Assembly: GCA_016293365.1 (NCBI GenBank)
Contig: JAEDEK010000128.1
Span: 1 to 5,350, forward strand
Length of the DNA stretch: 5,350 nt
From: Bulleidia sp.
GTDB lineage: Bacteria; Bacillota_I; Bacilli_A; Erysipelotrichales; Erysipelotrichaceae
Reading direction: 5' to 3'
The position numbers and the translations under genes are program-made. The notes under the pieces are model-generated. The model ran no database searches. It saw only the letters and a list, made by a program, of their open reading frames with translations, and was not told where the DNA came from. Of the stretch, positions 1 to 5,350 are shown one piece after another (the stretch's first letter is position 1; every line of letters begins with the position of its first letter).

Positions 1-8
1 GAGAGTGT

Positions 9-803
9 ATGAAATTATTGATTCAGAGTGACGATTATGGAATTACAAGAGCAGTATCCCTTGGCTGTATTCATGGCATCCAAAATGGAGTCATCAGGAA
101 TACCGGGATGTTTGCCAATATGCCATGGATTGAAGAATGTGTAGATTGGATCCGTCCATATCTGGATGGTATTGCTTTTGGGATTGATCTGAATGCATCT
201 ACAGGCCCTTCGATTCTTGGGCATGAAAAACTTCCGACCTTAACTCATGAAGATGGAACATTCCTGAGTTCAAAAGAAAACCGTGCTTTGGATACTGAAG
301 AGAACAGATACGACCATCTGGCGGATCACAGAGATGAACTATATGCAGAATTCAAAGCACAGATCGACAGATACATAGAACTTGTAGGACACAAGCCGGA
401 TTATATTCATAATCATGCATATGGCACAAGAACAACATCAGAAGTGACCCATGCTTTGGCGAAGGAATATGGTATTCTCAGTTCCACTGCATTGCTGGAG
501 CATGCAGAAGTCAAAGAAGCTGGTATGGGATGGTACGTATGGGGTGGTCCGGAAAAACAGCTGATGGAAGATCCGATCACCTATATCGTTGAGGACAAAG
601 GAAATCTACTTTCCATGAAGTATGGGTATATTGTGTCTCATTGTGGATATGCTGATTCAGATCTGTTTGAACTGACAAGTTTTACAACATGCAGAATTAA
701 GGATCTGCAATGCATGACAAGTGATGCAGTAAAAAAATGGATTGCTGACAATCATATTGAACTCATCAGTTTTAAGGATCTGCCAAAGGAGTGGAACGTA
801 TGA
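9..803 (+). CDS. ChbG/YdjC-family carbohydrate deacetylase (264 aa)
   Basis: Cytoplasmic metal-dependent deacetylase of the YdjC/ChbG fold; characterised members remove N-acetyl groups from phosphorylated or free chito-disaccharides. Visible family marks are the N-terminal beta strand ending in Ser-Asp-Asp-Tyr-Gly (residues 7-11, metal-binding Asp), the Asn-Met-Pro motif (37-39), a Pro-Asp-Tyr-Ile-His-Asn-His stretch (130-136), Ser-His-Cys-Gly-Tyr (210-214) and the C-terminal segment with Arg229 and 'ELISFKDL'. The length is normal for the family. There is no signal peptide. I chose the ATG at 9 because family members begin directly at this strand; GAGAG at 1-5 may be part of a ribosome site, but the window edge hides the rest. 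Oddity: the usual metal His in 'GIHL' is Asp60 here, and the usual Asp of 'DSH' is His134. The ATGA overlap with the next gene, a phospho-glycosidase, suggests joint processing of an imported N-acetylated disaccharide phosphate. The exact substrate is unknown. Confidence 0.88.
   Translation: MKLLIQSDDYGITRAVSLGCIHGIQNGVIRNTGMFANMPWIEECVDWIRPYLDGIAFGIDLNASTGPSILGHEKLPTLTHEDGTFLSSKENRALDTEENRYDHLADHRDELYAEFKAQIDRYIELVGHKPDYIHNHAYGTRTTSEVTHALAKEYGILSSTALLEHAEVKEAGMGWYVWGGPEKQLMEDPITYIVEDKGNLLSMKYGYIVSHCGYADSDLFELTSFTTCRIKDLQCMTSDAVKKWIADNHIELISFKDLPKEWNV
785..791 (+). promoter_or_regulatory. Ribosome binding site that fixes the start of the first GH1 gene
   Basis: AAAGGAG lies 8 bases before the ATG at 800, which is ideal spacing. 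An in-frame GTG at 791 overlaps this site and so is an unlikely start. The site lies inside the end of the deacetylase gene, and the ATG at 800 overlaps that gene's TGA stop (ATGA, 800-803), an arrangement typical of translational coupling. A second ATG follows immediately at 803 and could also be used. Confidence 0.8.
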
Positions 804-2182
804 TGTATCAGTTCCCAGATCATTTTTTATGGGGAGCATCCACAAGTGCATTCCAGGTGGAAGGCGGTTATCAGGAAGGTGGAAGGGGACTTGCCACAAC
901 AGATGTGCAGAAGATTCCAGAAGGAAGAGCAGATACAAAGGTAGCTGCGGATCATTATCACCATTGGCGTGAAGATGTCAGTCTGATGGCGGAACTTGGA
1001 CTGAAAACATATAGGATGAGCTTTTCCTGGAGCAGGATCATGCCGGATGAAACACTGGCCCCAAACCCGGAAGGATTGGCGTTTTATGATCAGCTGATCG
1101 ATGCATTACTGGAAAATGGAATTGAACCGCTTGTTACGCTTTACCACTTTGAATGTCCCCAGGCACTTGTAGATGCATTTGGTGGATGGAAAAGTCGTAA
1201 GATGATAGATGCATATACTGCATATGCAAAAGTCTGCTTCTCTCATTTCAGGGGAAGAGTAAAGAAATGGGTCACGGTCAATGAGCAGTTGATTGCGGTT
1301 GCGGCAAGTAATCTGAATGGAAACCGTGAAAAAGATCCAGTTAAGTATATGAAAGATATGTATCAGATGAGTTATCATATTTCTTTAGCGGAGCATAAAG
1401 CATTCTCATTGTTAAAAAAGATTGATCCTGAAGCAATGATCGGTCCCGTATGTGCAATTCAGGTTGTATATCCTTTGACCAGTAAGCCGGAGGATGTGGA
1501 AGCTGCATGGCAGGCAGAAGAACTGATGGAATTCTATATGCTGGATATGAGTGTACGTGGAGAGTATTCCCCATTTATCACTTCCTATCTGAAAGATCAT
1601 GATTATTATCCGGAAACAGACAGGGAAGATGTTTCTGTTCTGAAAGACTCATCACCAGATTTCATCGGTATCAATTATTATTTTTCGATTTGTGCAAAAC
1701 AGAAATCAGGACCAATCAATTACAATCAGCCGCCATTCTGGGTTTCCGACCTCTATGATATTTGTGATAATCCATATCTGCAGAAAACAGAATGGATGAG
1801 TATGGGAGTAGATTCGAAAGGACTGCGCACAGGTATGGAAAAGGTTTACCAGCGTTATCAACTTCCTATGATCATTACAGAAAATGGAATGGCAGTCAGC
1901 GAAACACCGGATGAATCAGGTAAAATTGATGATCATTACAGAATTGATTATCTTCATGCACATCTTGAGCAGATTTATCGGATGCTTCAGGAAGGAATTC
2001 ATATCATGGGATACTGCCCATGGAGCTTTGTGGATGTTCTTTCGTCTCATCAGGGATTTTCGAAAAGATATGGTCTTGTCTATGTGGACAGAACAGAAAC
2101 AGATCCTAAACAGTGTTCCAGAATCAGAAAAAACAGTTTTTACTGGTATCAGAATGTAATTCGATGCAACGGTATCGAGTGA
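800..2182 (+). CDS. GH1 6-phospho-beta-glucosidase (460 aa)
   Basis: Cytoplasmic retaining beta-glycosidase of glycoside hydrolase family 1, predicted to split phosphorylated beta-disaccharides delivered by a PTS into glucose 6-phosphate (or an analogue) and a free sugar. The N-terminal GH1 signature (Phe-Leu-Trp-Gly-Ala-Ser-Thr-Ser-Ala-Phe-Gln-Val-Glu-Gly, residues 9-22) is present. The acid/base is Glu162 in 'TVNEQ', the nucleophile Glu361 in 'ITENG', with His116 and Trp408 in the sugar site. Near the C-terminus, Ser415, Lys422 and Tyr424 ('DVLSSHQGFSKRYG') match the S-x6-K-x-Y phosphate-binding pattern of 6-phospho-glycosidases, and 'NSFYWYQNVI' is the usual ending. The 460 aa are close to the normal 460-480. 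I use the ATG at 800 rather than the GTG at 791 because of the AAAGGAG site. The gene overlaps the deacetylase stop codon, so the two are very likely made together. 6-phospho-beta-galactosidase or action on a deacetylated amino-sugar phosphate are alternatives that sequence alone cannot exclude. I see no terminator directly after it. Confidence 0.9.
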   Translation: MMYQFPDHFLWGASTSAFQVEGGYQEGGRGLATTDVQKIPEGRADTKVAADHYHHWREDVSLMAELGLKTYRMSFSWSRIMPDETLAPNPEGLAFYDQLIDALLENGIEPLVTLYHFECPQALVDAFGGWKSRKMIDAYTAYAKVCFSHFRGRVKKWVTVNEQLIAVAASNLNGNREKDPVKYMKDMYQMSYHISLAEHKAFSLLKKIDPEAMIGPVCAIQVVYPLTSKPEDVEAAWQAEELMEFYMLDMSVRGEYSPFITSYLKDHDYYPETDREDVSVLKDSSPDFIGINYYFSICAKQKSGPINYNQPPFWVSDLYDICDNPYLQKTEWMSMGVDSKGLRTGMEKVYQRYQLPMIITENGMAVSETPDESGKIDDHYRIDYLHAHLEQIYRMLQEGIHIMGYCPWSFVDVLSSHQGFSKRYGLVYVDRTETDPKQCSRIRKNSFYWYQNVIRCNGIE

Positions 2183-2232
2183 AAAATGGTACACTGAATG
2201 AGGTTAAGCTGTATATGCTGCCAGAATCATAG

Positions 2233-2434
2233 ATGAAATACTTAATGGCCCTGAGTAATATGAAAGGGTAATATGCTGGAGAATTGCGTGAATCGAAAAG
2301 GAAACATCTTAATGGATCATGCAGACCTTGTAATGAGTTGTGGTGAAACGAATCAGGATGATGCAGGTAAATATGCGGTAATGGCTGTTATGGATCATCT
2401 GATTCTTCAGTATATGAAAAGATACTACAGATAA
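2233..2434 (+). pseudogene. Probable remnant of a MurR/RpiR-family regulator (end of SIS domain)
   Basis: No intact long gene lies between 2183 and 2512. An open stretch ending in TAA at 2432-2434 is open back to TGA 2261-2263 and reads, from Lys at 2264, 'KGNMLENCVNRKGNILMDH' followed by 'ADLVM', then a segment ending 'VMAVMDHLILQYMKRYYR'. From memory this lines up with no gap against the last part of RpiR-type SIS domains: Lys-Gly then a strand ending in Thr-Asn, six residues later Leu, then Ala-Asp-x-Val-Leu, and finally an Ile-Asp-x-Leu helix. Just upstream, in another frame, 2233-2271 reads 'MKYLMALSNMKG' then stop, resembling the helix before Lys-Gly, so a frameshift near AAAGGG (2263-2268) is likely. 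The HTH domain and most of the SIS domain (roughly 200 residues) are absent. Such regulators often control beta-glucoside and amino-sugar loci. Alternative: a small real gene of 53 aa (ATG 2273) or 40 aa (ATG 2312, with AAAAGG upstream). The family match is inferred and untested. Confidence 0.45.
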
Positions 2435-2462
2435 GCTCATATGGAAAATGGTATTAAGAATA

Positions 2463-2480
2463 TTCGCATAAATATGCGAA
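2463..2480. promoter_or_regulatory. 18-bp inverted repeat, candidate operator before the second GH1 gene
   Basis: TTCGCATA-AA-TATGCGAA is a perfect inverted repeat with 8-base arms and a 2-base centre, ending 32 bases before the ATG at 2513 and 19 bases before the ribosome site. The near-absent spacer and lack of a following T-run make it a poor RNA hairpin or terminator and a good dimer-binding DNA site. No clear sigma-A promoter pair could be assigned around it, so its exact position relative to a transcription start is unknown. A regulator of LacI, GntR or RpiR type is plausible. Confidence 0.5.
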
Positions 2481-2499
2481 ATCATCAATTGATAATATA

Positions 2500-2507
2500 G
2501 GGAGGAG
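2500..2507 (+). promoter_or_regulatory. Strong ribosome binding site of the second GH1 gene
   Basis: GGGAGGAG lies 5 bases before the ATG at 2513, a near-consensus Shine-Dalgarno sequence at a normal distance. It is stronger than the site before the first GH1 gene and supports independent, efficient translation. Confidence 0.8.
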
Positions 2508-2512
2508 TTAAT

Positions 2513-3781
2513 ATGGAACATAAATTCCTGATTGGCTCAGCGACTGCTGGTGGCCAGGTAGAAGGATACAATACAAACAGTGATATTTGGGCGATGGAAT
2601 ATATGAAGACAGGTGGCTATAGTGAACCTTCATTAGCTGCGGCAAATCATTATCATACATACAGACAGGATATAGAACTGATGCATCAGGCTGGTCTGAA
2701 TGCCTATCGTTTCTCACTGGAATGGGCAAGAATCGAACCGAAGAAGGGTGTATTTGATGAAAAGGAAATGGATCATTATCTCGATGTGATTCATACATGC
2801 CGGGAATATGGTATTGAACCTGTCATTACATTGTTCCACTTTGCTTCACCAAAATGGCTGATCACAGAAGGTGGATGGGAATCAGAATCCACAATAGAAT
2901 ACTTCGGTGAATATGCTGCATATGTTGCAGAGCATCTCAAGGCAGAAAACATCCGCTATATCATTACAATCAATGAAGCCAATATGGGCATTCTGATAGC
3001 GGGGTTTCTTGAGAAAATCATGAAGCATATGGATGGAGCAGGTCTGCAGATCGGATTGGATCTTGAAAACATGGCAGATAACCAGAAGCTTTCAGAACAG
3101 GAGAATCTGGAAGTATTCGGTGTCAGACAGGCGGCAGTATTTACATCTCCCCGTACATCACACGGTGATGAAATTGTATGCAGAGCACACAGAAAAGCAG
3201 TCGAAATACTGCACAGTATTCTTCCAGACACCAAAGTAGGTCTGAGCCTGAGTCTGCGTGATCTGCATTACACCGAAGGCGGAAAGCAGAATGCAGAAAA
3301 AGACTGGGAAAAAGACTTCCTTCACTATTTACCGACGATCAGGGATGATGATTTCTTTGCGATTCAGACATATACAAGAGCAGTCTTTACAGAAATGGGA
3401 GAACAGGATCCATCGAGTGAGGCAGTGTTAACACAGATGGGCTACGAGTACTATCCGGAATGTGTGGAACATGTCATCAGAAAAGTGCATGAATCATTCC
3501 ACAAAGATCTTCTGATTTCTGAAAACGGAATCGCAACAGATGATGACAGTCTGAGAATACAATATATCGATACAGCTTTAAAGGGCGTGCTGAAATGTCG
3601 TGATGAGGGCATTCCGATCAAAGGATATATGTACTGGTCGTTTATCGATAACTGGGAATGGCAAAGTGGCTACAGTATGAAATTCGGACTTGTATCTGTG
3701 GATCGGACATCACAGAAACATATCCCTAAACCAAGTCTTTCTTTTCTGGGATCTTATACAGAAAAAGTGAATCATCAATGA
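2513..3781 (+). CDS. GH1 beta-glucosidase-like glycosidase for non-phosphorylated substrates (422 aa)
   Basis: Cytoplasmic retaining beta-glycosidase of glycoside hydrolase family 1, shorter than and only distantly similar to its upstream neighbour. The N-terminal GH1 signature is reduced to 'FLIGSATAGGQVEG' (residues 5-18) followed by 'NTNSDIW', typical of a compact Firmicute GH1 branch. The acid/base is Glu155 in 'TINEAN', the nucleophile Glu337 in 'ISENGIA'; Gln15, His109 and Trp375 belong to the sugar site. The C-terminal motif 'SFIDNWEWQSGYSMKFGLV' (376-394) carries Glu382-Trp383, which contacts O4/O6 of an unmodified sugar in beta-glucosidases, and Phe391 replaces the Tyr of the phosphate-binding pattern. 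I therefore call it non-phospho. It has no signal peptide, so its substrate must be imported unmodified or made inside the cell. Beta-galactosidase, beta-fucosidase or beta-glucuronide-type specificity cannot be excluded. It follows a 330-base gap with a candidate operator and is closed by an intrinsic terminator, so it may be its own transcription unit. Confidence 0.9.
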   Translation: MEHKFLIGSATAGGQVEGYNTNSDIWAMEYMKTGGYSEPSLAAANHYHTYRQDIELMHQAGLNAYRFSLEWARIEPKKGVFDEKEMDHYLDVIHTCREYGIEPVITLFHFASPKWLITEGGWESESTIEYFGEYAAYVAEHLKAENIRYIITINEANMGILIAGFLEKIMKHMDGAGLQIGLDLENMADNQKLSEQENLEVFGVRQAAVFTSPRTSHGDEIVCRAHRKAVEILHSILPDTKVGLSLSLRDLHYTEGGKQNAEKDWEKDFLHYLPTIRDDDFFAIQTYTRAVFTEMGEQDPSSEAVLTQMGYEYYPECVEHVIRKVHESFHKDLLISENGIATDDDSLRIQYIDTALKGVLKCRDEGIPIKGYMYWSFIDNWEWQSGYSMKFGLVSVDRTSQKHIPKPSLSFLGSYTEKVNHQ

Positions 3782-3788
3782 TCACATT

Positions 3789-3817
3789 AAGGTCATCCTG
3801 TAAGGGATGGCTTTTTT
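3789..3817 (+). terminator. Intrinsic terminator after the second GH1 gene
   Basis: The stem GTCATCC (3792-3798) pairs with GGATGGC (3805-3811) with one G-T wobble around a six-base loop, and is directly followed by six Ts (3812-3817); flanking A-T pairs can extend the stem. It begins 8 bases after the stop codon and ends the plus-strand operon. Confidence 0.85.
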
Positions 3818-3822
3818 AATGG

Positions 3823-3851
3823 AAAAAGTGACCTTCGGTGAAAGTCACTTT
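3823..3851 (-). terminator. Intrinsic terminator of the convergent minus-strand gene
   Basis: AAAGTGAC (3825-3832) and GTCACTTT (3844-3851) form a perfect 8-bp stem with an 11-base loop. Read on the minus strand, the right arm runs into TTTTT (complement of 3823-3827), as expected of a terminator. The stem begins within the TAA stop codon (3850-3852). It sits only 5 bases from the plus-strand terminator, giving back-to-back terminators between convergent genes. Confidence 0.75.
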
Positions 3852-5350
3852 ACTTTGTGATAAACAGATTGCTGATTCGTTTCTCATCTTCCTGAATCAG
3901 GTTATAGGATGCGCGTGCGTAAATAGACAGCAGGTCTCTATATGGATTGTCTTCTTCCGCTTTGAAGTAGTTACCGTTGGCATCCTTACAGCCAAGAGCC
4001 GTCACAACAGGTACCTTACCATAAAGAGTATTGAGAAACTGCATGTAAGGGGATAATTCCATGCCGGAACACTGGGCAAGTAATACGGAAAGATAATCGG
4101 CAGAAATCAGATCAATCCATCCTTCTGGAATATCATAGTTTGCCCACATGATAAATCTTGTGATATAGCGCTTCTGATTCTCCTCATCTGAAAGCTGTGT
4201 GATCGGTTTTCCCATGACTTCTTCATAGAAGGAGTCTTCAATAAACGGCTGATGATCACCAAACATCAGAATGATCGTCGGTTTTTTGGCATTGGAATAA
4301 TATGTGATCAGATCTTCAAGTGCCTGATCACTGACTTTGATGAGTGACAGATACTGTTGTGTCAAAGGGACATCTCCGTTTAAACCTTGAAGTTGTATAT
4401 CCTCAATAAAATCCGGATCACTCTGATCATAGGAAGAATGATTCTGCATCGTGATATTGAACATGAAGTATGGCTTTGATGGATCCGCATCGCTGTGCAT
4501 TTCCTTTAATACTTCATAGTTCTGCTCATCCGATACATACCTCCTCAGTTTTTCCCAGTATGGACGGTCTTCATAGGCAATAAAGGAATCGAAACCGAAG
4601 TCTTCATAGACAGCCGGTCTGTTCCAGTCTTCCTTATAGTATGGATGCATGACTTCCGCTGTATAGCCATCATTCTTTAATGTGCTGATCAGGCTGTATG
4701 TATCATGATCAATATATCTCTGGTAGGCATTGGATCCATATGGTAGAAAAGCCATGGAATTACCTGTGAGAAACTCATATTCGGTATTGGATGTGCCGGT
4801 ACCGATGGTTGATACATAGCAGTTTCCCTGAATGACATTTTCACTTCCGATTAAGGAATTGACATATGGCATGTAATCCTGGTTTGTATCAAAATGACCA
4901 ATCACAGAAAGATCTGCATAGCTTTCATTCATGATGACAATGATATCCGGTTTTTCTACATTCACCGGATCGGTCTGAATACCGGTAGCCTGTTCAAAGA
5001 TGCCAGGAGCACGATGATCAATGGCATTCAGCACATCCTGCTCAAGACTGTCCGGATCATATCCATCCGGAGCAGAAAGGGACATGTATTTTGTATTGAC
5101 AAGAAATTCCGCAATGGCACCTTTGGCTTCATAGCCACGGGTCTGATTGAAGAAATCAGGCGTTGCCCCGAATGTTCTGTTCAGAATGTCAGTTCCATAA
5201 TAGATACCGACAAGTCCTGCCATACAGGCACCACATATTCCACGGGAATATCGGTATGTTCTGGATCGGATCCCTGTTTTTACAAGATCCGAACACTTCC
5301 AGACAAGCAGACACATGACAAGTGAAAACAGGATTTCCACACCGATATGG
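3850..5350 (-). CDS. LTA synthase/MdoB-type sulfatase-fold membrane protein, 5' end outside window
   Basis: Member of the alkaline phosphatase/sulfatase superfamily of the lipoteichoic-acid-synthase kind, which transfers phosphoglycerol (or a related group) to lipid-linked or surface glycans on the outer face of the membrane. The reading frame runs open to the window edge, so the N-terminal membrane helices are missing. Numbering from the GTG codon at 5340, a hydrophobic stretch at 3-13 and a second at about 32-53 ('GICGACMAGLVGIYYG') remain, followed by the juxtamembrane linker and the catalytic domain. Visible active-site parts: metal Glu139 in 'IIVIMNESYADL', the nucleophile Thr183 region in 'STIGTGTSNTEYEF', 'TMQNHSSY' (His301), and metal pair Asp362-His363 in 'ILMFGDHQPF'. 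The GDHQPF form differs from the GDHYG of staphylococcal LtaS, so a related surface-glycan phosphotransferase or phosphatase is as likely as true LTA synthase. It is convergent to the GH1 genes and probably unrelated to them. The GTG at 5340 is only the first start-like codon in view and is not claimed as the true start. Confidence 0.85.
   Translation of the reverse strand, partial: HIGVEILFSLVMCLLVWKCSDLVKTGIRSRTYRYSRGICGACMAGLVGIYYGTDILNRTFGATPDFFNQTRGYEAKGAIAEFLVNTKYMSLSAPDGYDPDSLEQDVLNAIDHRAPGIFEQATGIQTDPVNVEKPDIIVIMNESYADLSVIGHFDTNQDYMPYVNSLIGSENVIQGNCYVSTIGTGTSNTEYEFLTGNSMAFLPYGSNAYQRYIDHDTYSLISTLKNDGYTAEVMHPYYKEDWNRPAVYEDFGFDSFIAYEDRPYWEKLRRYVSDEQNYEVLKEMHSDADPSKPYFMFNITMQNHSSYDQSDPDFIEDIQLQGLNGDVPLTQQYLSLIKVSDQALEDLITYYSNAKKPTIILMFGDHQPFIEDSFYEEVMGKPITQLSDEENQKRYITRFIMWANYDIPEGWIDLISADYLSVLLAQCSGMELSPYMQFLNTLYGKVPVVTALGCKDANGNYFKAEEDNPYRDLLSIYARASYNLIQEDEKRISNLFITK

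Noticed and set aside
791..799. GTG at 791 as start of the first GH1 gene
   Set aside because: It overlaps the AAAGGAG ribosome site, adds three residues not expected in the family, and leaves the well-spaced ATG at 800 unexplained.
2179..2232. Short open stretch from GTG 2179 to TAG 2230-2232 after the first GH1 gene
   Set aside because: Only 17 codons, no ribosome site and no recognisable similarity; more likely non-coding or part of decayed sequence.
2409..2426. Weak inverted repeat AGTAT...ATACT
   Set aside because: Only five-base arms with an eight-base loop, A/T-rich, and inside the regulator remnant; expected by chance.
2435..2512. Sigma-A promoter for the second GH1 gene
   Set aside because: A/T-rich hexamer-like pieces such as GATAAT (2491-2496) exist, but none has a matching -35 box at 16-18 bases, and this one would place the RNA start inside the ribosome site.
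4081..4500. High density of GATC words in the minus-strand gene
   Set aside because: Seems striking by eye, but it follows from frequent Asp, Ile and Ser codon junctions in an ordinary coding region, and no clustering outside coding sequence is seen.
4894..5325. 143-aa open frame on the plus strand
   Set aside because: It lies wholly opposite the well-supported LTA-synthase-type gene, has no recognisable motif, and is best explained as a shadow of that gene's codon pattern.

Overview
The window looks like a chromosomal carbohydrate-use locus of a low-to-moderate GC Gram-positive anaerobe (Bacillota). An Erysipelotrichia-type or related gut/oral Firmicute is my best guess. This rests on AGGAG-type ribosome binding sites, tight operon spacing, family-1 glycosidases paired with a YdjC/ChbG deacetylase, and an LTA-synthase-type phosphatase/transferase. 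The taxonomy is inferred from protein style only.

Positions 9-2182 (+) hold the tail of an operon that probably begins before the window. It contains a ChbG/YdjC-family carbohydrate deacetylase, then a family-1 glycoside hydrolase (GH1) that starts inside the deacetylase stop codon (ATGA overlap). This GH1 carries the Ser/Lys/Tyr phosphate-binding signature of 6-phospho-beta-glucosidases. The pair recalls the E. coli chb logic, in which a PTS-imported disaccharide phosphate is deacetylated and then cleaved, with GH1 in place of ChbF. No PTS component is visible here.

Positions 2183-2512 contain no intact gene of normal size. They hold a short, frame-disrupted stretch (about 2233-2434) that aligns well with the C-terminal end of the SIS domain of MurR/RpiR-type sugar-phosphate regulators, so it is probably a regulator remnant. 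An 18-bp inverted repeat (2463-2480) lies 32 bases before the next gene and is a candidate operator.

Positions 2513-3781 (+) encode a second, distantly related GH1 enzyme of 422 aa. It has the Asn-Trp-Glu-Trp motif of beta-glycosidases acting on non-phosphorylated sugars. The locus therefore pairs a phospho-glycosidase with a plain glycosidase, which suggests it handles sugars arriving by two routes or at two processing stages. A strong intrinsic terminator closes this unit.

Positions 3850-5350 (-) carry a convergent gene, cut by the window edge, for a membrane-anchored alkaline-phosphatase-superfamily protein of the LTA synthase/MdoB type. A second hairpin with a T-run on the minus strand lies back to back with the plus-strand terminator. 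I see no mobile element, CRISPR array, tRNA or rRNA, and no clearly new multi-gene system. The most unusual points are an apparent His/Asp exchange in the metal site of the deacetylase, the regulator remnant, and the palindrome.
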